NCBI RefSeq assembly: GCF_001413955.1
Contig: NZ_LCTZ01000002.1
Location: 3,885,501-3,949,500 of the forward strand
Reading direction: 5' to 3'
Length of the DNA: 64,000 nt
Source of the DNA: Flagellimonas eckloniae
GTDB taxonomy: Bacteria; Bacteroidota; Bacteroidia; Flavobacteriales; Flavobacteriaceae
How positions within the stretch are numbered: position 1 is the first letter of the stretch; each line of letters begins with the position of its first letter. Made by a program: the position numbers and the translations under genes. Positions 42,114 to 50,643 of the stretch are shown here, piece by piece. The notes beneath the pieces are model-generated. The model was not told the origin of the DNA. It saw nothing but the letters and a program-made list of their open reading frames with translations, and did no database searches.

Positions 42114-43916
42114 ATGGTGAGACTGATGATGAAAGTTTTAGTAGCGATTTTGTTTTGCCAAATCGTAAGTTCGCAGGTCACTCAAGAATGTGCCAGCGCA
42201 ATACCTCTTTGCAATAATACACCGGTTAATGGTGGTGCCAACGGTTTTGGAACTGATGATTTTAATGGCGCGACTTCAAGTGGATGTTTGGAGCAGTCAC
42301 TTTCCGGATCAATAGAGTCAAACTCTGCATGGTATAGATTTAGAACCATGGCTTCAGGGCAATTGGGCTTTAATATAGGGCACGATAGTACAGAAGATTG
42401 GGATTTTGCACTCTATAGGGCCAATGATTGTAATAGTTTGGGAGATCCAATTCGTTGCAACTTCTTTGATAATAGTGATATGACCAGTTTTATTGGTGTA
42501 GGGGAAGACCCTTCGGGAAATGCAACTTCAGTACATTTTGAAGACTGGGTAGATGTTAATGCGGGAGAGGATTATTACCTACTTATCAATAATTTCAGTA
42601 ATGTAAACTCTGGTTTTTCCATTCAGTTTACGGGCGCAATTTTTACTACCAACCCAACGGATGCTCTGGATTGTTCCATTGTAAGCAACTTACTGGGGTC
42701 TCCAATAGCTGCATGTCAAGGAGATACCGTTACTTTAGATGCAACAACTGCTGGTGCAACCAACTATGAATGGTATAGCGATACAGGTTCTGGTTTCTCA
42801 ATAATTATAGGAGCTACCAATCCAATATTCAATACCATGACTTCTGGTATTTATCGTACTGTTGTAACTACTCCCACAGAAACAATTGTAAGTGATGTGC
42901 AAGTTGCTTTTAATGAAATACCTTTTACTGATACAGTTGCGGATGAGACTATGTGTCATACCCAGAATATGATCTTCGATTTGGCCCTAAAAGATTCCGA
43001 AGCACTTGGAACGCAAGACCCCGATAGTTATAGGATAAGTTACCACAGCTCACAGGCCGATGCAGATGCAGGAATAAATCCATTACCAAAAGAATACACC
43101 AAAAACCCTGGTCAGGAAATTATTTATGTGAGAACAACATCTCTGGCGAACCCAGATTGCTATGATGCTTCTGAGAGTTTCATTTTTAATGCCATTGAAA
43201 CACCCTTACTAACCTTTGATGATGAAATTGTTATTTGTGAGGATACAACAGGTGTTGAGATAGGGGAGACCATGCCCAACCCAAGCTTTACTTATGCCTG
43301 GAGCACTGGGGAAGTGACCCCAAGTATAATGGTTACGCAAGAAGGAGATTATACCGTAACGGTAATTAACTCTTCCAATGGTATAGACTGTATAGAGAAT
43401 AGAACAGTGAGTGTGCAGAGCTCGGTCTTACCATCTATTTCAGATATTGAAATAGACGGTTTTCAAACTAGCAATAGCGTAAGCATTTTAACTAATGCGA
43501 TTGGTGAATTTGAATATCAATTAGATGATGGCGCTTATCAATCCAGTAGTGTTTTTGAAGATGTTCCCGCCGGTACACATACGGTAAGGATGAGAGATGT
43601 ATTTGGCTGCGGAGAGGTTGAGGAGGATATCGTTGTAGTTGGATTCTCAGCTATTTTTTCACCAAATGGCGATGTACTCAATGAAACCTGGCATATAGAT
43701 GGTCTTTCCGTATTAAATTCGCCAGTAGTCACCATTTATGACCGCTATGGTAAGTTCATAAAGGAATTAACCGAGTTTAGTGCAGGCTGGGATGGAAGCT
43801 TTAATGGAAAACCACTTCCCTCAACAGATTATTGGTTCAAACTATCCTATATTGATACTGATGGCAATAGGACATACGCTAAATATTTACAGAACCATTT
43901 TTCGTTGAGAAGATAG
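42114..43916 (+). CDS. T9SS type B cargo protein with gliding-motility-type C-terminal domain
   Basis: A 600-residue secreted protein. A signal peptide follows the start (VLVAILFCQIVSSQ); ATGs at 42126 and 42129 are equally possible starts. The N-terminal domain (ECASAIPLCNNTPVNGGANGFG ... AWYRFRTMASGQLGF, YYLLINNFS) is a jelly-roll-like module common in flavobacterial surface proteins, followed by Ig/PKD-like strands. The last ~90 residues are the CHU_C/gliding-motility-associated type B sorting domain: 'FSPNGDVLNETWHIDGL', 'TIYDRYGKFIKELTEFSAGWDGSFNGKPLPSTDYWFKL', 'KYLQNHFSLRR'. It should be exported by the type IX system and attached to or released from the surface. Confidence 0.9.
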   Translation: MVRLMMKVLVAILFCQIVSSQVTQECASAIPLCNNTPVNGGANGFGTDDFNGATSSGCLEQSLSGSIESNSAWYRFRTMASGQLGFNIGHDSTEDWDFALYRANDCNSLGDPIRCNFFDNSDMTSFIGVGEDPSGNATSVHFEDWVDVNAGEDYYLLINNFSNVNSGFSIQFTGAIFTTNPTDALDCSIVSNLLGSPIAACQGDTVTLDATTAGATNYEWYSDTGSGFSIIIGATNPIFNTMTSGIYRTVVTTPTETIVSDVQVAFNEIPFTDTVADETMCHTQNMIFDLALKDSEALGTQDPDSYRISYHSSQADADAGINPLPKEYTKNPGQEIIYVRTTSLANPDCYDASESFIFNAIETPLLTFDDEIVICEDTTGVEIGETMPNPSFTYAWSTGEVTPSIMVTQEGDYTVTVINSSNGIDCIENRTVSVQSSVLPSISDIEIDGFQTSNSVSILTNAIGEFEYQLDDGAYQSSSVFEDVPAGTHTVRMRDVFGCGEVEEDIVVVGFSAIFSPNGDVLNETWHIDGLSVLNSPVVTIYDRYGKFIKELTEFSAGWDGSFNGKPLPSTDYWFKLSYIDTDGNRTYAKYLQNHFSLRR

Positions 43917-44030
43917 TACAAAGTGCATTTTATCGATTAACTGTATTATTTTTCGGTTGAAAAATACTAAAAGCATGTTTTGGGCAGTTATACAAGGTAG
44001 ATTACAAAATAACCTTTAGCCCCAAATTCT

Positions 44031-45473
44031 ATGAGAGCTCTATTTAGCGCTATCTGTTGTTTATTTTTAGTTTCTATTGGAGCAAATGCTCAAAACTCCC
44101 CAGATTGTAGAACAGCAATTCCTGTATGTGCGGACGCGCCTATTTTGTCCACTACGGACGGGAGTGGTGATATCGATGATTTTGACCCAGATGTGATAAC
44201 GCAATCTGGCTGTTTGGAAAAAGGTAGTGTTAGTTCAGCAAATATCGAAAACAATACTTCATGGTACGTTTTTAGGGCTGGAACAGATGGACAAATAGGT
44301 TTTGATATTGAAGCCCTTCCTGTTTCTGGAACAATACTCACATCCGAGTTGGATTTTGCACTTTATGGCCCTTTTGACCAAACCACAGGACAAAATTTTT
44401 GTACCATAATTGGTGATGGTTCGGCACAACCTATACGTTGTAATTACGAAGTAAACGATACAGGATTTACCGGAATTGGGGTTAACCCTATTGATGGCAG
44501 GTTAGGTGCGCCATTTGTAAAAGGAAGTCAGAATACTTACGATGAATGGCTAGATGTAACTGCAGGAGAGATTTATTACCTATTCATAAATAACTACAAT
44601 ACCAATTTTGATGGAGATGCAGAGCCTTTTGCATTGACTTTTACAGGAACTTCCGTGGATGCCGATCAAAATACTGCATTGGATTGTACTTTGCGTGATG
44701 AGTTTTTAGGTTTGGACATTATTGCTTGTGAAGGCGACCCAGATATTGTGCTGAGCGCTCTAAATTCACCTGCAGGTCCGGATATCGCAAATGTTACTTG
44801 GACTTTGGACCGTGATGATGACGGGACTATAGATGAGGTTCTTGCTGCTGGTCCGGCTGAAACAGAATTTACGGTAACTAGTCCAAATTCAGGACGTTAT
44901 TTTGTGTCTATAGAAACAACTTTAGCCACAATTATAACAGATGATATTCTTATTACATTTTACGGCGTTCCAGAACTGGACGAAGTACGCGTAATTGATG
45001 ATTTAGTGAATAGTGATCAAACTGATCCTTACAATATTGAGATTGTTCCTTTGGGTGATGGTGATTATGAATACGCCATTAACGGAGGGGAATTCCAGGA
45101 TGACCCGCAATTTTTTGATGTGCCACCTGGTGAAAACACGGTAATCATCAATGATAAAAATGGTTGTGGTATAACAGAAGCACTTCCTTTCTTGGTAGTT
45201 GGATATCCAAAGTTCTTCACTCCAAATGGTGATGGGGTACATGACAGTTGGAATGTTTTGGGTATTGAAACGCTGACCGCACCAAGCGTTTATATTTTTG
45301 ACCGCTATGGAAAACTTTTAAAACAATTGGATACCGGTAGCGTTTGGGATGGGACATTTAATGGTAGGGAATTACCATCTTCAGATTATTGGTTCCGTTT
45401 GGACTATGATCGAGATGATACCGGCGTTGTTGTAGCTAGATCAGTGAGAAGGCATTTTTCCCTAGTACGATAA
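44031..45473 (+). CDS. T9SS type B cargo protein, paralogue
   Basis: A 480-residue secreted protein, a shorter paralogue of the preceding gene. It has the signal peptide MRALFSAICCLFLVSIGANAQ and the same N-terminal module (CRTAIPVCADAPILSTTDGSGDIDDF, SWYVFRAGTDGQIGFDIE, 'EIYYLFINNYN'). It has fewer middle strands and the same type B ending ('FTPNGDGVHDSWNVLGIETL', 'YIFDRYGKLLKQLDTGSVWDGTFNGRELPSSDYWFRL', 'RRHFSLVR'). The matching order suggests an old tandem duplication with loss or gain of one Ig-like module. A hairpin follows at 45478. Confidence 0.9.
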   Translation: MRALFSAICCLFLVSIGANAQNSPDCRTAIPVCADAPILSTTDGSGDIDDFDPDVITQSGCLEKGSVSSANIENNTSWYVFRAGTDGQIGFDIEALPVSGTILTSELDFALYGPFDQTTGQNFCTIIGDGSAQPIRCNYEVNDTGFTGIGVNPIDGRLGAPFVKGSQNTYDEWLDVTAGEIYYLFINNYNTNFDGDAEPFALTFTGTSVDADQNTALDCTLRDEFLGLDIIACEGDPDIVLSALNSPAGPDIANVTWTLDRDDDGTIDEVLAAGPAETEFTVTSPNSGRYFVSIETTLATIITDDILITFYGVPELDEVRVIDDLVNSDQTDPYNIEIVPLGDGDYEYAINGGEFQDDPQFFDVPPGENTVIINDKNGCGITEALPFLVVGYPKFFTPNGDGVHDSWNVLGIETLTAPSVYIFDRYGKLLKQLDTGSVWDGTFNGRELPSSDYWFRLDYDRDDTGVVVARSVRRHFSLVR

Positions 45474-45477
45474 AATA

Positions 45478-45502
45478 AAAAAGGCCAGATATCTCTGACC
45501 TT
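45478..45502. terminator. Weak hairpin between convergent genes
   Basis: AAAGG-CCAGA and TCTG-ACCTTT pair with one mismatch just after the T9SS cargo gene and before the convergent FadL-type gene. Confidence 0.5.
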
Positions 45503-45528
45503 TCACTCATATTTTTTTGCTGTAAAGA

Positions 45529-47031
45529 CTAGAATTTTAGCGTGTAGCCTAAAGTAACATTGGTATTTATCCTATTGATCATTGCTGAACTGTTTATCCC
45601 GGAATCAAAAAGAAAGGCGTTTATATCTTGTTCTGTTCTATTTACGGCTAAATCCAACCTGCTTCCTCCAAAGTTATAACCAATTCCTCCAGAATATCCG
45701 GTTAAATCACCAATAATATCACCACTTTCATAAGGGCTTTCTTCAAACCGATATCCGGCTCTCAGGCTAACTTCATCAATCCTAAACTCACCACCAAGTC
45801 TAAAAGTATTTACAGCTCCCAATTCGCTGACGATAAAATCATTTTCAGCTGAAAAACTAGGGTCAGCTGTTGGACGAAGTTCGGCTTGTGACATATCTTG
45901 ATATCCATAGTCAAAACTCAATAATCCATCTTTTCCAAAAACTACGGCTACACTTCCCGTTAGTTTTCCAGGAGTTTTTATTCGATATTCCTCAAAAAGA
46001 TTTACAATATTAAAGTTGATAAAATCGATGTCTGGTTCTGCCAATGTAGAATTTATACGTTGCGAGGTATCATCTGTTAGTTCATACCAAGTAGGAGACT
46101 GGTAACTTCCTCCAATTCTTACATTATCGTTCAATTTTGCAATGGCTCCCAAACTAAAGGAAAAACCATAGCCCTCTGTGCGAAGCAAATTATCAAACGT
46201 AGTAAATTCAACATCAGAATCGTTGTCATAACCGCTTTCATCCAAAAGAGTCAATCTATCATAAAATACAGAATGGAAATTCAAAGATGCTCCAAGGTAT
46301 AGGTTGTCCTGATATTGTCCTGCAAAGTTAGCGGTAAATCTACTGTTGTATCCTGTTGTACTCTGCAAATACTGTTGATTTACACTACTGTATTGCGCAT
46401 TGGAAAAATACGAGGTATTGGTGTCATCATCCACCGTAGGCTCTATAATTCCAGCTTGAAACCCAAGAAATGCCTGTTGGGCACCAAAGCCAAGATTTGC
46501 CCCGATATCGAGGTAAGCCTCCTCTATAAATTCCCCTTGTTGTACTCGAAGAGGTCCCAAGGCCTCTCCTTGCGCAAAGTTCAAGAAATAATTGTCTATT
46601 CCTTGAGCAGTATTGCCCGAAACAGAAAATTCATTATCAAAATTTTGAACCATATCATAATTGAAAGCCAGTGCTATTTTTTTCCAAGGACTGTCTGTAG
46701 AGGATTTAAATACAAAAACTCCACCAACTTGGTTTAATTCTAATGAGTTGATATCCGTATTTTGAGTGCTATTCCCAAAAAACGCATCATTACTTCTGTT
46801 AAAATTTGAACCAGAAATGGTAAACTGACTATAGTTGAATACTGCGGAACCAGCGGGATTCACGTTTAGGGACGACAAATCACCGCCCAATGCGCCAAAA
46901 GCGCCTCCCATGGCCTGAAACCTGGCTGTACCTTGAATATTTTCTGTACTATACCGCAATACATCATTTATATTTTGTGCGTTTACAAAAACACATGCCA
47001 ATACCATTATGAAAGTTGAAACTATTTTCAT
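45529..47031 (-). CDS. OmpP1/FadL-family outer-membrane transporter
   Basis: A 500-residue outer-membrane barrel. I chose the ATG at 47031 (MKIVSTFIMVLACVFVNAQ, a clean signal peptide); the longer open frame upstream is a shadow of the repeat-rich neighbour. The mature start 'NINDVLRYSTENIQGTARFQAMGGAFGALGGDLSSLNVNPAGSAVF' is the FadL/TodX signature in which the N-terminal hatch and the 'NPAG' turn are conserved. The rest alternates as barrel strands and ends TLGYTLKF. FadL proteins take up hydrophobic molecules; the ligand is unknown. It is 37 bases downstream of the Gly/Trp-Ser/Arg lipoprotein and probably in its transcript. Confidence 0.88.
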   Translation of the reverse strand: MKIVSTFIMVLACVFVNAQNINDVLRYSTENIQGTARFQAMGGAFGALGGDLSSLNVNPAGSAVFNYSQFTISGSNFNRSNDAFFGNSTQNTDINSLELNQVGGVFVFKSSTDSPWKKIALAFNYDMVQNFDNEFSVSGNTAQGIDNYFLNFAQGEALGPLRVQQGEFIEEAYLDIGANLGFGAQQAFLGFQAGIIEPTVDDDTNTSYFSNAQYSSVNQQYLQSTTGYNSRFTANFAGQYQDNLYLGASLNFHSVFYDRLTLLDESGYDNDSDVEFTTFDNLLRTEGYGFSFSLGAIAKLNDNVRIGGSYQSPTWYELTDDTSQRINSTLAEPDIDFINFNIVNLFEEYRIKTPGKLTGSVAVVFGKDGLLSFDYGYQDMSQAELRPTADPSFSAENDFIVSELGAVNTFRLGGEFRIDEVSLRAGYRFEESPYESGDIIGDLTGYSGGIGYNFGGSRLDLAVNRTEQDINAFLFDSGINSSAMINRINTNVTLGYTLKF

Positions 47032-47068
47032 TTTTCGTGATTTAGTTTTTACAATGATTTTTAGGAAT

Positions 47069-47330
47069 CTATCTTCTACTTCTGCTAGATGACGAAGACC
47101 TTGAGCTTGAACCAGAAGACCTGCTAGAGCCCGAAGACCTACTAGAACTTCCAGAGCTTCTGTAACTACCTGAACTTCTTGACGAACTACCTCCTGAACT
47201 TCTATAACTTCCAGAGCTTCTTGATGAACTTCCGGAACTTCTATAGCTTCCACTGCTTCTTGAAGAACTACCACTACTGCGGTAACTACCAGAACTTCTG
47301 GAATTTCCAGAGGAAGACCTTCTATAAGTG
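47069..47330 (-). repeat. Tandem Ser/Arg codon repeats in the lipoprotein 3' end
   Basis: Imperfect tandem units encoding SSGSYR and SSGSSSR recur some ten or more times (on the plus strand, words such as ACTTCCAGAGCTTCTTGA). Such arrays often vary in length between strains. Confidence 0.8.
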
Positions 47331-48418
47331 CTGGTTCGTGGAGTAGTGGTTCGTGAAGATTGATAACTTCTTGAACTCCTATTTGTAGAAGAACCTCTAT
47401 TTATGGTACTGCCACTTCGAGTAGATGGTGATGTGCCATAAGAGCGATACGTACCTGAGTTTCTACCATAACTTGGTGTAGTACGGGTGCTTCTACTAGT
47501 CCTGTAATTTCTGTTTCGCGCTACTGCGTCGGCACTTACACTTCTTCTAGCTGTTGTTCCACTTTGGTAAGATCTTGAACTCCTTCCTGTTGCTGCACTT
47601 CTGCTTGCATTAGAACGTCCGCTATTAGTTCTGTATCTAGAAGAGGTTCCACTTGTTCTAGATGCCAAATTGGACCTTCCACGTAGTGATGTTCCTGGAA
47701 TAGCAGTATTGGAATATCCCCTTCTACTTCTGTTGAATGCGTAACTTCTGTTATAATTGTTAAAAAAGGGTTGGTTCCATCCGAAGCCACCGCCCCAACC
47801 GAAGCCGCCTCCCCAACCAAAACCACCGCCCCATCCGAAGCCACCGCCCCAACCGAAGCCGCCGCCCCAGTAAGGTGAGCCCCATCCACCGGCCCATCCC
47901 CAGCGGTTCCATCTCCAAGGATTGTTCCAGCCCCATCCGAAGCCACCGCCCCATCCGTTCCAAAGCCAAGGATCATTCCATCCCCAACCAAAGCCAGCAT
48001 TCCAGTTGTCGTAAACATTTATACTAACACTGGTAGGGTTATCTCCCCAGCCTGGGTTTCCGTTATATGTATTGTTGTCGGTAAAATAATCTGTTTGGGC
48101 GTTAAATGGAATACTATCGTTTTCAACATCACTATAATAGCCATCTACATCTGTAAAGATTTCATCATCTAAAATTTCACTGTATTCATCAGCTATTTGG
48201 CCAAAGTAATCTCCATAGATATCACTTTCTTGTTGCTCTATTCTTACTGCTTCAGCAGATTTTTTTTCAACACGAACAACACGATTGTCATTTGCATAAA
48301 TTCCATCATCATCATAATATGAAGCTTGTTGGTAAGAACCACATGAAGCCAAAAAGAGAACGGCCACAATGGACAATATTGGAATTTGGAATTTGGGGTG
48401 ATGTAAAGACTTTATCAT
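47069..48418 (-). CDS. Lipoprotein with Gly/Trp-rich and Ser/Arg-rich repeats
   Basis: A 449-residue lipoprotein; the ATG at 48418 gives MIKSLHHPKFQIPILSIVAVLFLASC, and upstream codons would spoil the signal. Order of parts: acidic Asp/Tyr-rich segment after the Cys (SYYDDDGIYANDN), a 'SVSINVYDNWNAGFGWGWNDPW' segment, a block of GGFGWG repeats (several exact 18-base units), then about 230 residues of Ser/Arg/Tyr/Gly repeats ending in tandem 'SSGSYR/SSGSSSR' units to the stop. The protein is strongly basic and disordered-looking at its C-terminus. I do not recognise a function; cell-surface or nucleic-acid/polysaccharide binding is conceivable. It precedes the FadL-type gene by 37 bases. Confidence 0.75.
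   Translation of the reverse strand: MIKSLHHPKFQIPILSIVAVLFLASCGSYQQASYYDDDGIYANDNRVVRVEKKSAEAVRIEQQESDIYGDYFGQIADEYSEILDDEIFTDVDGYYSDVENDSIPFNAQTDYFTDNNTYNGNPGWGDNPTSVSINVYDNWNAGFGWGWNDPWLWNGWGGGFGWGWNNPWRWNRWGWAGGWGSPYWGGGFGWGGGFGWGGGFGWGGGFGWGGGFGWNQPFFNNYNRSYAFNRSRRGYSNTAIPGTSLRGRSNLASRTSGTSSRYRTNSGRSNASRSAATGRSSRSYQSGTTARRSVSADAVARNRNYRTSRSTRTTPSYGRNSGTYRSYGTSPSTRSGSTINRGSSTNRSSRSYQSSRTTTPRTSTYRRSSSGNSRSSGSYRSSGSSSRSSGSYRSSGSSSRSSGSYRSSGGSSSRSSGSYRSSGSSSRSSGSSRSSGSSSRSSSSSRSRR
47775..47870 (-). repeat. Tandem GGFGWG codon repeats
   Basis: About five near-identical 18-base units encoding GGFGWG (plus strand, CCACCGCCCCAACCGAAG variants) lie in the middle of the repeat lipoprotein gene. 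The region is notably GC-rich against an AT-rich genome. Confidence 0.8.
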
Positions 48419-48513
48419 TGCGCAATTTTTATTGTTGAACATACTAAAAATAGTTAGTTTTACCGAACTATTTTTCAAAAGAATTATCACAAGTTTTGTG
48501 CCAAACTATCTAG

Positions 48514-49989
48514 ATGGGTAAAAAATTAACGAGTAGAAGCGAGGATTATTCCAAATGGTATAATGAACTTGTAGTAAAGGCGGATTTAGCGGAAAATTCG
48601 GGTGTACGCGGATGCATGGTAATAAAACCCTATGGGTATGCTATCTGGGAGAAGATGCAGGCGCAGTTGGATAAAATGTTCAAGGAGACTGGACATGAGA
48701 ATGCTTATTTCCCCTTATTCATACCAAAATCCTACTTAAGTAAAGAGGCCAGCCACGTAGAGGGTTTTGCCAAGGAGTGTGCTGTAGTTACCCATTATCG
48801 GTTAAAAAATGCAGAAGATGGAAGTGGCATTATTGTAGATGAAGATGCCAAATTGGAAGAAGAGCTTATTGTGCGACCAACTTCTGAGACAATTATATGG
48901 GATACCTATAGGAAATGGGTGCAATCTTACAGGGATTTGCCAATATTGGTGAATCAGTGGGCCAATGTAGTACGCTGGGAAATGCGGACCCGTTTATTTT
49001 TACGTACCGCCGAATTCTTATGGCAAGAGGGGCATACAGCACATGCAACAAGACAGGAAGCTGTGGAAGAAGCAGAGCAGATGATGCATATTTATGCTGA
49101 ATTTGTGGAAAACTATATGGGGGTTCCGGTAATTAAAGGGATAAAAACGGAGAGTGAACGTTTTGCTGGAGCTGAAGAAACGTATTGTATTGAAGCATTG
49201 ATGCAAGATGGGAAAGCCTTACAGGCAGGAACCTCACATTTTCTTGGACAGAATTTTGCAAAGGCCTTTGATGTGAAATTTGCCAATAAAGAAGGAAAGC
49301 AGGAATATGTTTGGGCCACCTCATGGGGAGTTTCAACACGACTTATGGGCGCTTTGGTTATGACACATAGTGACGATAGTGGATTGGTGCTTCCTCCAAA
49401 CTTAGCTCCTATTCAGGTGGTTATTGTCCCTATATATAAAGGTATGGACCAATTGGATGCAATTGCGGAAAAAGTGGAACCTTTGGTTAAGGAATTACGC
49501 TCTAAAGGAATATCGGTGAAGTTTGATAAAAGGGATACCCATAAACCAGGTTTTAAGTTTAATGAATATGAACTTAAAGGTGTTCCTGTGCGATTGGCCA
49601 TTGGGCAGCGTGATCTGGATAACGGCACATATGAAGTTGCCAGAAGGGATACCTTGCAAAAGGAGACCATTCCAGCCAGCGATGTCGCCAATAAAATAGA
49701 AACCCTATTGGTGGAGATTCAAGAAAATATTTTTAAAAAGGCGCTGGATTATAGAGAATCACACATTACCGCTGTGGATTCTTATGATGAGTTCAAGAAA
49801 ATAATTGAGGAAAAAGGAGGTTTTGTATCTGCTCATTGGGATGGAAGTAAGGAGACAGAAGATAAAATAAAAGAGGAGACAAAAGCCACAATTCGATGTA
49901 TTCCTTTGGATACGGAGAAAGAGGAAGGCAAATGTATAGTAACAGGTAAGGCATCTACCCAAAGGGTTTTGTTTGCCAAGGCCTATTAA
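48514..49989 (+). CDS. proS: Prolyl-tRNA synthetase (archaeal/eukaryal-like type)
   Basis: A 491-residue class II synthetase. It starts [45 protein letters not shown], the short ProRS type without the editing insert. Motif 2 lies in '[57 protein letters not shown]', and motif 3 in '[10 protein letters not shown]' and later '[10 protein letters not shown]'. The C-terminal ~90-residue domain ends in the Cys-containing, aromatic '[34 protein letters not shown]', typical of the ProS type 3 group. It is divergent from the repeat lipoprotein gene, with a tRNA-Glu pair downstream. Confidence 0.96.
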   Translation: MGKKLTSRSEDYSKWYNELVVKADLAENSGVRGCMVIKPYGYAIWEKMQAQLDKMFKETGHENAYFPLFIPKSYLSKEASHVEGFAKECAVVTHYRLKNAEDGSGIIVDEDAKLEEELIVRPTSETIIWDTYRKWVQSYRDLPILVNQWANVVRWEMRTRLFLRTAEFLWQEGHTAHATRQEAVEEAEQMMHIYAEFVENYMGVPVIKGIKTESERFAGAEETYCIEALMQDGKALQAGTSHFLGQNFAKAFDVKFANKEGKQEYVWATSWGVSTRLMGALVMTHSDDSGLVLPPNLAPIQVVIVPIYKGMDQLDAIAEKVEPLVKELRSKGISVKFDKRDTHKPGFKFNEYELKGVPVRLAIGQRDLDNGTYEVARRDTLQKETIPASDVANKIETLLVEIQENIFKKALDYRESHITAVDSYDEFKKIIEEKGGFVSAHWDGSKETEDKIKEETKATIRCIPLDTEKEEGKCIVTGKASTQRVLFAKAY

Positions 49990-50014
49990 AAGGGGGTAAA
50001 AAATAAATTTTACT

Positions 50015-50045
50015 GTTGCAAGAGTTAAAAATAGTTGTATTTTTG
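50015..50045 (+). promoter_or_regulatory. Promoter of the tRNA-Glu pair
   Basis: TTG at 50016-50018, 19 bases, then TATTTTTG at 50038-50045, a good match to the Bacteroidota -33/-7 pattern, with the first tRNA starting at 50069. Confidence 0.6.
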
Positions 50046-50068
50046 CATCCGCAATTATGCAGCCTTAA

Positions 50069-50140
50069 GGCCCGTTCGTCTAGGGGTTAGGACGCCAGGT
50101 TTTCATCCTGGTAACAGGGGTTCGATTCCCCTACGGGCTA
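50069..50140 (+). tRNA. tRNA-Glu (anticodon TTC), copy 1
   Basis: A 72-base cloverleaf. The acceptor GGCCCGT/ACGGGCT has a first G-U pair, the anticodon stem is CCAGG/CCTGG with loop TTTTCAT giving anticodon TTC, and the T-arm is AGGGG-TTCGATT-CCCCT. The CCA end is not encoded. It is identical to copy 2. Confidence 0.95.
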
Positions 50141-50199
50141 CTAGAGTTCAATGAAATATTGAAAATGTAATGGTCATAGACCTTCATTTTTAATCAATT

Positions 50200-50271
50200 G
50201 GCCCGTTCGTCTAGGGGTTAGGACGCCAGGTTTTCATCCTGGTAACAGGGGTTCGATTCCCCTACGGGCTA
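50200..50271 (+). tRNA. tRNA-Glu (anticodon TTC), copy 2
   Basis: An exact repeat of the 72 bases of copy 1, separated by 59 bases of unrelated sequence. The two are probably processed from one transcript that may run on into rpsT, 32 bases downstream. Confidence 0.95.
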
Positions 50272-50303
50272 CTAAAAGGAATTAGAAAGTATAAATTAAG
50301 ATA

Positions 50304-50555
50304 ATGGCAAACCATAAGTCAGCATTAAAAAGGATTAGAAGAAACGAAGCAGTGCGCCTACGCAACAGGTATCAGCATAAAACAGTGCGTAATGCCATAA
50401 AAAAATTGCGCAGCGAGGAAGATAAGAAAGCAGCGGAAGCATTATTGCCAACAGTTGTTGGAATGATAGACAAGCTTGCCAAAAGAAATATCATCCATAA
50501 CAATAAGGCTGCTAATTTAAAGAGTAAATTAATGAGTAAGGTAGCCGCCTTGTAA
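50304..50555 (+). CDS. rpsT: 30S ribosomal protein S20
   Basis: An 83-residue basic protein that binds 16S rRNA in the body of the 30S subunit. [37 protein letters not shown] is the standard S20 N-terminus, and it ends in the usual '[19 protein letters not shown]' helix. It sits 32 bases after the second tRNA-Glu and is followed by a strong terminator. Confidence 0.97.
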   Translation: MANHKSALKRIRRNEAVRLRNRYQHKTVRNAIKKLRSEEDKKAAEALLPTVVGMIDKLAKRNIIHNNKAANLKSKLMSKVAAL

Positions 50556-50581
50556 ATTGTCCTTGACAATAATAACAATAC

Positions 50582-50612
50582 AAAAACGCCCCATTTTTTG
50601 GGGCGCTTTTTG
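50582..50612 (+). terminator. Terminator after rpsT
   Basis: ACGCCCC and GGGGCGC-like arms flank a T-rich loop and are followed by T5. It lies between rpsT and the convergent LruC gene. Confidence 0.85.
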
Positions 50613-50643
50613 TTTAGTTATTTTATCGAATTCATTAAATTTC

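Noticed and set aside
47031..47274. N-terminal extension of the FadL-type protein (Glu/Val/Leu-rich)
   Set aside because: It is another frame of the Ser/Arg repeat region; a clean signal peptide starts at 47031.
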